Made by a program: the position numbers and the translations under genes
Part shown: positions 15,001-21,800 of the stretch, one piece after another
Layout of the letters: every line of letters begins with the position of its first letter
Position numbering within the stretch: position 1 is the first letter of the stretch
Assembly (NCBI RefSeq): GCF_018100925.1
Contig: NZ_JAGJEH010000018.1
Coordinates: forward strand, 33,851 to 97,850
Source of the DNA: Pseudoalteromonas luteoviolacea
GTDB lineage: Bacteria > Pseudomonadota > Gammaproteobacteria > Enterobacterales > Alteromonadaceae
Direction: 5' to 3'
DNA length: 64,000 nucleotides
Notes under the pieces: model-generated
Seen by the model: the letters and a program-made list of their open reading frames with translations, nothing else
What the model was told of the DNA's origin: nothing
The model's database searches: none

Positions 15001-18000
15001 AAGCGCATTGAAGACTCGGGAAACATGATCTCAGTAGCCCGTTTCTCTGCGCTGAGAATTGCCGGTAGCGCCGATAACGTCGCGTCGAGTAAATGGGCCT
15101 GTGCCGCAGTTGCCGGATCCGCAGTCCAGTTCGCACACGCCTCGGTCCACTGTGTTAGAATCCGCTCATCCGTCGCCAATTGTCGACCTTGTTCGGTGAG
15201 AGAAAAGACGCACTGTGCATCAGCTTCAGCTGTCTGATAAGCAAGAATGCCGCGTTCACACAGTAAATTGATGGCTTTGTGTAGCCAGCGCTGAAGGTAA
15301 GAAACGCTTTGCTCTGCGCGCAGCTGCTGCAAACGCTGTTGGAGTGTTTGCACTGTCAAACTCGTACCGTCAAACAAGCCACAGCGGTAAAGTTGGTACC
15401 ACATATATTGAATGGTTAGCTCATCTGCTGCGCGAAACGTCAAACCACCGGCCAGATCAGCCGCTGCTGGCAACAAAAAGCGATTCAAATCACTGAGATC
15501 TAGTGCATCATTCCTCGCCTCTGCGTCGACGTAACAGCGCTGTTTTAGATCTGTATTTGGCAGGTTAGCCGATGCCGTTAAGGCGTTAATATACGCCACT
15601 TGATGAAGCTCTGAACGCATCACGATTTCAAGGGTAGCCATCGCATCGGTGATGGTTAAATCCCCCACCCCAGATTTGGCACGCCAGTATTGGAACATGT
15701 CAGAGTTGGCCAGTGCGCCCTCAGCCGTCCAGTACCCCCAATTGATGGTTTTCACTTGAAACGATACCGCCCGTTGCAATGCGTTTGATAAGGTGTCTTG
15801 GAACAGACTCCCCGCCGCATAATGGCTTTGCTCCGCGGCGGTGATAAAACTATTGATCGATGAGAAGTTCACCAGATAATCGAGCGATTCATATTTTAGC
15901 AGCCGAGCCAGATTCACACTGCTTTGCACTTTGGCATCATAGACGGCGGAAAAATCATCAAAGCTCATATTTTTAAAGGCACACGCCTTAAAAACCATCG
16001 CGGCATTGAGCACCCCATTTACCCGACCAAACTGCTGTACAATGTTGTGGTAGGCCGTTTGTAAAGCGGCGTATTCAGTGACATCGGCTTGCACATACTG
16101 CAATGTCCCCCCTTCTTTGCGCAATTGCGCGATAGATGCTTGAATTTGCGGATCCAGTGCTCTGCGGCCCAGCCAAATCACGTGTACACCTTGATGCTTG
16201 AGCATATATTCGGTGACAGCGCGGCCTATTCCCCCGGCCCCGCCCACTAAGATATACACGCCGCCAGGTCGGCACAATACAGATGCTTGCGCTGTTGTTG
16301 GTAAGGTATTCGCCCATTCAATCGGCACAAACTGTCGCACAAGCCACTGCCCATTACGATACAAATGAACCCCATCAAAACGCCGCTGTATGTCGCCAAG
16401 GATCTGCAGCGGCCACTCAGTGTCAGTCCCCACATCAAACAAACGCACATTTAGCGCCGGATATTCCTTGCTAATACTGCCAAGCATCCCCACCAGAGGT
16501 GCGTGCTCAAAAGCAATATCTTCTGGCAAGTCACTATCCTGCTGCATGAGCAATGTCACACAGGTGGGCGCAACAGACAGCTCGTGTAGGACAAACTGGA
16601 GCCATTGAAAACATGCTTGTACACAACTGTTATGCTCGTCGCCGAGGATGTCATCACTCGCCGCCGTTGGGATCCAAATGACATGACTAATGTGCTGTGA
16701 GGCTATGTCAGCCAATGCCTTATCCGGCGCTTGCTGTGCATCAAAAAAATACATTCTGTTATGCAGTCTAGACAATGTCGCCTGTTGCGAAACACTCGCC
16801 CCCACCACACACACAGCGCCCTCGTGATACACAGTGCTCGCTGCATCATTTTGAGGCTGCAATTCGACTGGTGCCCAGCGCGGTACAAGCGCACACTTTC
16901 CGACTCCCCCTTCCATATTCTCTCCTTGCGTTGCATGCTGCACGGTAATTTCTGATGTCGCCGCTTTTGGCTCATGCCGTACTAGATCGTCAGCCTCAGG
17001 TAACGACTCAAACCAGCACTCTGATGGCTCGAAGGCATAACTGGGCAAGCTGATATGCTGCGTCAGTTCCGGAATAACCTGATGGTGTTCGATGTCCACA
17101 CCCTGTAACCACTGCGCCGCTTGGTCATACACTTGCTCAACCTTCTGGTGCTCACTATGAAAGGGCTGACCGTATGACTGCTCAGCAACCGCCGCGATGG
17201 CATTTTGTAAATTCGCTAACAGCGCAGCTTGTGAACTGGCTATTACCACAACCCGTTTACTAAAGTGCGTGCGATGCCTGTACAAGTTGGCACAGAGCTG
17301 CGCTAACACCAAGGTAGTTTGACCTGACAACCAAGCGTGCATCTTGGTCAGTTGCACCTGCAAACTGGCCTCGGTTTTGGCCGAAAACACAAATATATAG
17401 GGGGATTGTGCCGCTTTTGGCGGTGCTGGCTGCGCCCTTGCAGGGGCTTCTTCCAGTACAATATGTCCATTGGTACCACCAAAGCCAAATGCACTGACGC
17501 CTGCACGCCGCGGCAGCAAAAAACCTTGACTGTCGGTGCGCTGTTGCCACGGTTGCGCGTTTTGCAGTACATAAAACGGCGAGTCATCCAATGTGATCCG
17601 CGGATTGAGCGATTTAAAATTCGCCAATCCCGGAAGTACACCGGCTCGCATGGAAAGCAAGACTTTGATGATCCCAGCAATGCCCGCAGCCGCTTCAAGG
17701 TGACCGATATTAGACTTGGCCGAGCCAATGGCACAGTACTGGGTGTCGGTGCTGTGTTGAAATGCATGCTGAAGTCCCTGGATCTCTATCGGATCACCTT
17801 TTGGTGTCCCGGTGCCATGAGCTTCGATGTAGGTCATCGAATCTGGAGTCACCTGCGCATTGTGCATTGCACGTGAGATAACCTGCGCTTGCGCTTGATA
17901 ACTTGGGTAGGTCAACGTATGGGTTTTACCACAGTGATTGACCGCCCCCCCTTTTATCACGCCGTGGATCTGATCGTTGTCTGCCAATGCAGCCGCCAAG

Positions 18001-18752
18001 GGTTTTAACAAAATCAGTCCGGCCCCTTCACTGCGCACATAACCATCAGCGCCGGCATCAAATGATTTACTCTGGCCGCTCGGAGACAACATCCCGGTTT
18101 TTGAAAATGAAATGTGTCGCGTGGGGGTCAAGATCAAGTTGATACCACCGGCCAGCGCCAAATCTGTCTCCCCTAATTGCAGGGATTGCATAGCACTGTG
18201 TACCGCGTTCATCGACGCCGAACACGCGGTATCCACAGTCACACTCGGCCCATTAAAATCATAAAAGTGTGAGATCCGATTGGCGATAATGGCATTGGCG
18301 GTGCCAGTAGACTGATAGGCCTCTATGGGCCTCTCGTGTTTTTCTAACAGCTCTTTATAATCAAAGTTAAACGCCCCAATATACACCCCCACGTTTTGAC
18401 CAGCCAGCGATTGCGGTACCACCCCAGCATCTTCCATACATGCCCATGAGAGTTCTAGCATGATCCGTTGTTGCGGGTCCATTGCCTGTGCAGTGGAAGG
18501 AGAAATACCAAAAAAACGGTAGTCAAAACAGTTCACTTTGTCGATGAACCCACCCCATCGTGAATTGCTCTTATTGACTTCGACGAGTGGATCGCCATCG
18601 TAATGTCTCCAATCCCATCTGGTATGTGGAATATCAGAAATACAGCTTTTCTGAGCCAAAAGGTTTTCCCAGTACTGATGATAATCTTCAGCTTTGGGAA
18701 ACCGGCACGCCATACCAATAATTGCGATATCTTTATGTGAAATTGTCGACAT
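1..18752 (-). CDS. mmpD: Trans-AT polyketide synthase, MmpD-like, 3' end outside window
   Basis: Multimodular PKS of which 6250 residues are visible; the left edge cuts it inside a KR just after its GGFGPVG motif. ATG at 18752 follows AAGGAT. Domains by residue: module 1 KS (7-430, DTACSAS, HGTGT), KR (about 660-1080, GGAGGIG near 830), C-methyltransferase (about 1145-1470, EIGAGTGG near 1290), ACP (Ser1550). Module 2 KS (1630-2060, DTACSSS, HGTGT), DH (2235-2520, HVIHGKKILP and DGVLQ), KR (GGLGGIG near 2740), a serine-less ACP (Met3021), ACP (Ser3125). Module 3 KS (3235-3670, DSMCSAS), DH (HQVSGEKVLP, DAALQ), KR (near 4375), C-MeT (near 4838), three ACPs (Ser5093, 5196, 5303). Module 4 KS (5400-5815) then KR. 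No AT is integrated, so malonyl must come from the MmpC-like protein. Methylation in modules 1 and 3 matches mupirocin MmpD. It is the last gene of the leftward operon, 72 nt after mmpC. Confidence 0.93.
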   Translation of the reverse strand, partial: MSTISHKDIAIIGMACRFPKAEDYHQYWENLLAQKSCISDIPHTRWDWRHYDGDPLVEVNKSNSRWGGFIDKVNCFDYRFFGISPSTAQAMDPQQRIMLELSWACMEDAGVVPQSLAGQNVGVYIGAFNFDYKELLEKHERPIEAYQSTGTANAIIANRISHFYDFNGPSVTVDTACSASMNAVHSAMQSLQLGETDLALAGGINLILTPTRHISFSKTGMLSPSGQSKSFDAGADGYVRSEGAGLILLKPLAAALADNDQIHGVIKGGAVNHCGKTHTLTYPSYQAQAQVISRAMHNAQVTPDSMTYIEAHGTGTPKGDPIEIQGLQHAFQHSTDTQYCAIGSAKSNIGHLEAAAGIAGIIKVLLSMRAGVLPGLANFKSLNPRITLDDSPFYVLQNAQPWQQRTDSQGFLLPRRAGVSAFGFGGTNGHIVLEEAPARAQPAPPKAAQSPYIFVFSAKTEASLQVQLTKMHAWLSGQTTLVLAQLCANLYRHRTHFSKRVVVIASSQAALLANLQNAIAAVAEQSYGQPFHSEHQKVEQVYDQAAQWLQGVDIEHHQVIPELTQHISLPSYAFEPSECWFESLPEADDLVRHEPKAATSEITVQHATQGENMEGGVGKCALVPRWAPVELQPQNDAASTVYHEGAVCVVGASVSQQATLSRLHNRMYFFDAQQAPDKALADIASQHISHVIWIPTAASDDILGDEHNSCVQACFQWLQFVLHELSVAPTCVTLLMQQDSDLPEDIAFEHAPLVGMLGSISKEYPALNVRLFDVGTDTEWPLQILGDIQRRFDGVHLYRNGQWLVRQFVPIEWANTLPTTAQASVLCRPGGVYILVGGAGGIGRAVTEYMLKHQGVHVIWLGRRALDPQIQASIAQLRKEGGTLQYVQADVTEYAALQTAYHNIVQQFGRVNGVLNAAMVFKACAFKNMSFDDFSAVYDAKVQSSVNLARLLKYESLDYLVNFSSINSFITAAEQSHYAAGSLFQDTLSNALQRAVSFQVKTINWGYWTAEGALANSDMFQYWRAKSGVGDLTITDAMATLEIVMRSELHQVAYINALTASANLPNTDLKQRCYVDAEARNDALDLSDLNRFLLPAAADLAGGLTFRAADELTIQYMWYQLYRCGLFDGTSLTVQTLQQRLQQLRAEQSVSYLQRWLHKAINLLCERGILAYQTAEADAQCVFSLTEQGRQLATDERILTQWTEACANWTADPATAAQAHLLDATLSALPAILSAEKRATEIMFPESSMRLLEGIYKHNPVSDYFNRLVADVAAHITQHGFKHGKKARILEIGAGTGGTSALVFETLKPMQHQVEEYCYTDISRAFLMHAHTHYQAHNPFLKTAIFNVEQPVDEQAVERGSYDMVIATNVLHATRNIRNTLKNAKALLKPGGVLILNELSEDSIFCHMTFGLLEGWWLHEDSAIRIPECPGLTSLGWKQALEQEGYQEVAFPQLSAHVLGQQIIVAKSNGVRFAQSHASADIQLPPAMVNSDTGEVNTVDEALVKRRAAPQAHSTSALKNTIKQVIADALKYSVNDIQVDESFADYGVDSITGVNVVQALNEALTLTLHSTCLFDYTNITRLADYIATQLPEQPENHMVEDVITAGEHADQSQSAPQSCAAATMPSTSSDDDIAIVGMSGRFGKADNLSALWAALERGEDLVEPVRRWNLSQYYPGIDPSEYCDTGALLTRIDQFDPGFFNLSPKEATYMDPQQRLFMETCWHALEDAGISEQSMDGEAVSIYVGCEQGDYDHLFDDAPLAQAFWGNAPSIIPARISYHLNLKGAAIAIDTACSSSLVAIHNACDSLRHGDVDMSIAGGVFVQSTPDFYLKSNRANMLSKSGKCYTFDERADGFVPGEGVGVVVLKRLRDAIADKDRIYGVIKASGINQDGTSNGITAPSSVSQERLIKDTYDKFNIDPENIQMVEAHGTGTRLGDPIEYEALSRAYRHYSSNTAWSALGSIKTNLGHAATAAGMAGLCKILLSLQHKKIPASLNYNTGNPAIQFDDSPFYVNTALSNWQSSGQRPRAAAISSFGFSGTNAHLVIEEAPELQPTTETQSHYLLCLSAKTAQQLSRRVEDLLAHLQSGLVTNCADLSYSLLQRRTHFEYRFACVVENLAHAEQALKQWIAGEPATQVYDNIQSVSNSAVRPGYAQFAMDSLNKAITEQNHVLYQQALDMLGQLYSEGEACDFSLLFQHSAARVITLPDYPFEQKTIWVDNQVENPRSASVQQANKLHPLVHNNASTFLQQRFVSHFDSQDYFLQQHVIHGKKILPGVSMVEMVRAALSISTQGTKPVERHTLVMNNIGWLTPWVLDEAAKTLHIDLHRDGAGTRFEINSTVSSSQVEPVTHCSGEAQLEAPFAPLDRAVPELPTSGSLVLSAESIYAYFEQCHIAYGEQFRRVSQLTISGTQGVADIVVHPAQNFAQQEMEIEPGIFDGVLQSAAVLIARSCDIDEALVPIALEQLRIYGALNDTVRAHITMTSDLNANTSVHKVNIEVFSEEGNLIASMTGLSFRAMLATSPSPDKVSVPAVQDMQTLQFSHAIQATERAVHLALRDGVTLDTAQLIVVLGETHVQIQAGTDFAPYQAQLQQVCEQFNGVEHQNLNETFERHSSCLLTMLQLLMQQKQLTEIHLQVVAATHMSEGEANILTSVTSSLSALLKTTALEDPRFHCQFIDIAAPEGSAPLSQAHINELCCVAANHMDEAYLLYKNNTLYREAWTEINPDVAALSPWRDDAVYLITGGLGGIGYAIAQDIVQHTRTARIFLLGSRQADLHTEQQIAQLNSLGGHASYHSVDVTQAAALNHFIAAHQNALKCITILHCAGVTRDSLVAYMAPERLHQTYQPKIAGVVNLDTATKHLDVENLVLFSSVSAVLGNVGQGNYATANKFMDRYATYRNQLVQRGERRGRTVSINWPIWGTEGMAIDAPTLARMHQEWGMSTLAPQQGLQTLYQVLQSRHDNVFIMHGVSARIRALFNAPTQSQSPDQTMAFLIAQSCELTGVAAHELDTHLAFDEYGFDMTQRSVLIDRLSAKLGESIDKHILYQAGSLDELNTYLNQSPERQQRAEVLNSSEQISAAQHAPVAAQQITDNVAQLLRELVHQHTDIALEDITSDAHFERYGIDSLMVVSMTSALEKICGRLPKTLFFEYNTIAQISQYISEHFPDKLQAHFAPNTAPDSSVAEPDETAIEGELAQHSGAPHGGASHQENTVLSAPHTEPTLTAALPAQPQHIAIVGIAGRYPKASSLHEFWQNLVQGVDTITEIPASRWDHSRYFDERKGVLGKTYSKWGGFIDGVDEFDPLFFNISPHDAEFMDPQERIFLQCAYHALEDAGYADTYCAQPGANLLGEKVGVFVGVMYSEYQLYGAQQGVHGTPISLGGSAASIANRVSFSLNFTGPSLAVDSMCSASLTSINLACESILNGHCHAAIAGGVNLNLHPNKYLNLAQGNFASSEGRCKSFAADGNGYVPSEGCGALILKPLSQALRDNDQIYGLIKASSINHAGKTNGYTVPSPNAQAEVISSALSSADVDVTTLGYIEAHGTGTSLGDPIEIAGLEKAFKGMSSASFSCRIGSVKSNIGHCEGAAGVAGVSKVLLQMKHQKLVPSIHAQTLNPNIDFEHSLLQLQTHYEDWPHQQREDTILPYRAGISSFGAGGANAHIVLEEYPVAARSSADDSDAALPYMFSAATPQQLSTLVSDFLAWFAAGHFDSVALADIAYTLQVGRKALKERLVIIASSRTELVEKLTSYQGGQAATGVFSANIKVANEQQIQAATDFTAYPWLLDWCLGQKVDAQALWFTDQQVRRVSLPTYPFKQDSYWYTSICDDAPQLAPVTPHQHPLLQRNTSNFSGVRYENNFNGQEWFLRDHQVSGEKVLPGVAYLEMAVQAAKDVHKLTDSHGLSLSNMVWRRAVVVAEQGGRIEMALTPKGSSGIDFTVQHNDALCMNAQINIEERDPQHGRFGGNKQPDLQQLMDSARAIAPADFYAAFAQHGIEYGETHRLVQALYVTPTQALANIALAPTQESQLRTFTLHPGLMDAALQAIKAFYIQDADPRLMVPFSCQQVRIHAALSATMWVLCSRDEQGAKHQFNIEVFNNKGELSVQFKQLAVMPYHGPGSVHQTPSDEQIKSSSSQSASSSLASANDAWDQYLIPRWTTVAVAAEHERLDTQRNTLVVELGDYSKALSVLQYNKGTSIALKESYSVEDIVNKITHAGEFDEIVCLAANVELNYDSASGNDLDLAYTKLSSTQKGSALLCFNFIKALLQCGYANRALDIKLVTIHAFSVLPDEGADPAYASLHGLFGCLAKEYKNWHVTAVDSDFISGLPIHALSRVEQATDGVSIAYRQGQWFVQQLYPYTPPSVSSEPYRDGGVYVVVGGAGGLGQVWSEMMIKTHQAHVVWIGRREQDAEISDAMERLAQYGPKPWYLCADASDPVAMRDALDSIKLRHSHIHGVVHSALVLQDRSLARMSQDEFLGCLSAKVDISLCLAQTFKAESLDFALFFSSLIAFTRNPGQANYATGSVFEDVFATQINRHWSCKVSVINWGYWGDVGAVSDTSYRQRMEKAGILSIQPEPAMAAIHHLLSSDEPQLGFIRVDSRAQIGGVNEHAQITRAQALQYVLPDIQAEFDLAYQEGAARQQALRHLGQLDLQANQTLAEALLPLLAVQLRAAGVFAGHTGSEVSMSDLVGSIQGVGLSAYHTTMFSQWLTYSVELLQQAGWIKQGGQQLLSLQPAQTLDADTCWQRWKQYCQHNQDNNLIAAKATLLDAMVTALPDIITGKIKATDIMFPQSSMALVEGVYKNNEVSDYFNHDVALAVCSAIRAWQKQGHGRKLRILEIGAGTGGTTAGLLEKLRPFAPQIAEYCYTDVSQAFLNHAQTHYVADFPFIKTQLLNIEQPLLTQGVSTGSYDIVIAAQVLHATKSISTTLAHTKALLKRNGVLILNELSERSVYSHLTFGLLDGWWLYQDAALRMPYSPGLSSSGWQLCLAAQGFSQSYFPAPQSHGMGQQIVIAISDGNYMIPKQVDSTDLPLDVGKPAAQKTQSVSAATRSSGQVAQQLTQVNAVIMQAFSAALKVPTASIDPTEAFSDYGLDSITGVNVAQTISTELDVDLNTTALFDYVNVEQLAQYVVSLLSDKAENESPHLEPSVSSAAPVQSSQTTQAEVLSIVTRALSHALKVPPEVIEPTEAFSDYGLDSITGVNVAQTISNELNIDLNTTVLFDHVNVEQLCQHILAQHPDIAETTVSVSALPELTATHSSQSKAVDDAQQAAIYEVITQALCDALKVPVADIDPHEGFADYGLDSISGVGVAQRISQQLGIELSTTVLFDYVSVQQLAEHILTSYSELNIAPNINSSDDAQVLHTALGNDPTSSSNDIQQTPKQDVQQLPTRREYPDEAIAVVGMSGRFPGSESVDALWQNIANRVDLVTPITRWDMSKYAGLSTDFCAQGGFLRDIEQFDPGFFNISGTEATYMDPQQRLFLQESWKALEDAGYAGDPNFGEKAGVYVGCNSGDYKNMLSQDAPAQAFWGNAGSITPARLSYYLNLMGPAVAVDTACSSSLVAIHLACQGLWSGELDVALAGGVFVQSTPEFYLQADRANMLSKQGRCQTFDAAADGFVPAEGVGVLILKRLADALADGDHIHGVIKGSGTNQDGASNGITAPSAKSQQKLIKEVHRRFNIAPEDIQLIEAHGTGTSLGDPIESEGLKASFQTEAAQSANACAVGSIKSNMGHAITAAGVASAVKVLMALKHRQLPPTIHYEKLNEQINFADTPFYVNTELTPWAQPVGKPRTAAISSFGFSGTNAHLVLEEAPVSAHLQPPRAQYLFVLSSQSQPQLLIMAKQLLAHSQSQELDLAATSFTLLNGRKHCAHRLAWVARDQQELAQVLTTYIEGREDPAYSYAHFDRKAFKKQMSLQAYSNECVERFSSSQSAQEQYDALRIIADLFVQGYRIELSHLFLASERRRVPLPTYPFTQKKYWVPSSEEVDSGTALAPESNAQPFSWLLTKPHYAASPFDAVDSWDKAVAQLAGKTLYLLGDEPQTAALAKLLYQVCDKAKLAEFPALTCFSYQQAAKMDSLASLPDYILCMDSLNDSAREAQTGLQGLFGLLKATMKNNWQQAVEVYYIYEDRAASQAYLDAMSGFYESVTRENDAYRFILIQHGSQQQTLQQMLLQEVLQSDGVDKAVKKVQYHQGERQIELHAEYHQDEVQSAPEQIAFEDGKTYLITGGFGPVGRLLCERLVKTWQANFV
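2740..3590 (-). repeat. Three tandem ACPs in MmpD module 3
   Basis: Three consecutive carrier domains with a period of 103-107 residues, attachment serines encoded at 3474-3476, 3165-3167 and 2844-2846. All share the core YGLDSI(T/S)GV followed by VAQ.IS and the helix III segment FDYV/FDHV. The first two also resemble each other at DNA level, pointing to recent duplication. They lack the Trp after the DSI.GV core that marks the beta-branching ACPs at the end of MmpA, so they are more likely a throughput array than a branching site (inference). Confidence 0.85.
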
Positions 18753-18824
18753 TCTTATTATCCTTGAATACTCGTCTCATCTATAAACTACAGGGTTGTG
18801 TGCCGTAATTAAGGCAACCAGTTT

Positions 18825-21800
18825 CTAATCTTGTAATGCCACCTCAGGCACTGCTGCACCTTGTTTAGGCTGCTCCGCGCGAGTCATCAATTGCGCATAT
18901 TTTTGCGTCATATACTCTGCGGTGCCATCCAATAACAAGTGTGCGATTTCATCAACGTGACGGTTTTGCCACGCCTCAAATCGGGTACCTTTAACCCATT
19001 GATTGAACGCCCCAAGGGACGGACCACAGTGAATTTGATAGTCCACTTTATCGGCAGCACCGCTGATGGCAATGCGATTGGTATGAATGAAATACCAGCG
19101 AAATACTAAGGCCATTTTATGCTTGCTGTCTTTTTCGGCGCGCACTATCTCTTGCGGCTTCGCTTTGTTGTAATACTCACACGTTTCTTGATACACGGCA
19201 TCAAAAGAACGCTTAAAGTATTTCTTCTCTATCAGATCTCGGGTCGCTGCATCTACCTCGTGCCACCCTTGGTGACGCTGCCACAACTCATACAATTTGT
19301 TTGCTCTGGCTGGAAAAAAGACGCCTTTTCTCAACACCTGAACTTTTGCACCAATTTCAAACATATCGCCTGCTGGGGCATATCGCGTGTCGTGAATATT
19401 GGCGTCTTGCAGCAGCGCTTTCACTTCATCGCTGGTGCCCGCCTCTGGCGAACATTGATTAATTGAACCAGTTAAAATAAAGTCCGCACCAAGCATCAGC
19501 GCAGATGCGGCTGACTCTGGCGTACCAATACCGCCAGCTGCACCGACATCGATCTGTGCTCGGTAGTTATACTCGTTGGCAACCCGATCGCGCAGCCTAA
19601 TGATGGTAGGCAGAATTACCGACAACACACCCATATCTGTGTGCCCGCCTGAATCCGCCTCGACGCAAAGTGAATCCGCCATCGCAATGGTTTTCGCCAG
19701 CTCGGCTTGTTCACGACTCACCAACCCCTGCTCGAGTAATTTTTTAACCACATGAGCGGGGGCGGGTTTCAAAAATTGCTCGGCGACTTCTGGTCTAGAG
19801 ATCTTAGCCATAATGCGATTCGTCGCACGCACATTGCCGTGGGCATCTCGACTCAGACCTTGTAGGCGATAACGTACCAAAGCGGGGGTAACACTGAGAA
19901 ACGCAGCGGCTTCAATCACAGTGATCCCCTTGCGCATAAACAGTTCAACCGTACGCATTTCTTTATCTGGGTTTGCCAAGTTACACACCAGATTCATCCC
20001 AACCGTCGTAGCACTGCCAAGGGCCTGTTGGATCTCGTCAATATTCTGTGCAATGTTTTCGTCACTTAGCCCACCAGTGCCAAAGAAAGATAAAAATCCA
20101 GCCTTCGCCATACGGATCACCAGCGCCTTTGAGGCAATGCCCTTGTACATCGCCCCCGTTGCGTAGGCATATTGCAAGCCATATTTTTTCTTAAAGTGTT
20201 CAGAGCCAAGCTGTCGTGAAGTAAGCGGTGCCACAGCATGAATCGGGCGCGCTCCATTTGCTGGCACAGAGGTAGACTCTTTGCTCTTTACTGATGTGCC
20301 ATGTGTACTTGTCCAGGCAGTTTGAATTTTTGCCAATAAATTTGTCAGTACTTGGCCGTGGCCCACTTCATGAAAATTGCTCACTCCTTTATGTAACAAA
20401 TAGTCTATGCTATCGCACCAGCGCACTGGAGAAGAGATCTGCATTGCCAAACACTGTTTCAGCTGCGCTACATCATATGGCTGAGCATGCACATTTGAAA
20501 TAATGACCTTGTTGGGAGTGGCAAATGAAAATTGTGTTAAATAGTCTGCAAAGTGGCGCTGTACTTGTGCCATATAACGAGAGTGAAACGGCGCACTGAC
20601 ATTCAGCGGCACAACCGCAGCGCCTTCCTCTTCTAAGCCCAAGGTTAAGCGTGCCAAACTGTCTTTTGGCCCTGCTAATACCAGTTGTGAAGGACTGTTG
20701 TAATTGGCAAAGTCAATATCTTTGATGTGTGCGGTATCCATCACTTTCTGGATCACCTCTGGCGCACATTTCATCACCGCGACCATCCCGCCATCGGACA
20801 TTTGCGCCATCAACTCACCCCGCTTTTTCACCAACCTCAAGCCATCTTCAAAGCTGAATACCCCCGCGGCAAAGAGAGCGTTGAATTCACCTAAGCTGTG
20901 CCCCATAACCACGTCGGGTTCAGCTTCATTGGCGATTTTGTCTAAATAGCTCAATGCACTGACCGTATACAATGCAGCCTGCGTATATTGTGTGTTGCCC
21001 AGCTTACTGACCGGCCCATTCAAACATAGCGCTTTGATTGAATAACCTAAAATCTCATCTGCAGCGCGAATTAACTGAGGGTATTTATCGAATAACTCTC
21101 GGCCCATGCCCACTTGTTGAGCACCTTGGCCTGGAAACATATACACTTTGGTGGCTGGGTCGATTGCTGTGTTTGTCATGCTCATATTTTTATTACCTTG
21201 TTCTGAATGCGAATATGTTGCTATCAACTCGTTGAATAAATCCAAAGTTGCTGCAAAAGGGTTAAGTAACGCAGTGATCTCGCACCCGCTCTGGTGCGAG
21301 AGGCACCTTTTGGCAAAATTCGCCATCGTGCCTGATGGGCCTAAATCACAAAAATGGCGGGCACCGAGTTTTTCTGCGGTGGCCACAGCCTGTGGAAATT
21401 GAATAACTTGACGGACCACCTGCCAAAAATAATCGCCATCCACTCGCTTCACCAACGCCCCCGTGGTACTGGAGATTAACGGCAGGGAAGGTTCATAAAA
21501 TCGATACTTTTGACACAATTCGAGAAATGCAGATTTTGCCCGGTTGAGTTTTGAGGAGTGGAAAGCTTGAGTGACGGGCAAACGCATAAATGCGTGTCCG
21601 TACTGCGGCAATTGTGCTTCAAGCTCCGTCAATGCGTCGTTTGACCCCGATACCACGAAGTGCGCATCATAGTTCAGCGCAGCAATTTCAAGGCCGCGCT
21701 CCGCCAACTTAAGCTCGCCGCATTGTTGAGGATCTGCCAGAATGGCCGTCATGCCGCCTGTGTCAGCATAGCGTTCAAAAATATCGGCTTGCTCAACCAC

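Noticed and set aside
17337..17876. 179-codon open frame on the plus strand
   Set aside because: It is antisense to the first KS of mmpD, has no recognisable family, and similar long antisense frames occur opposite every KS in the window.
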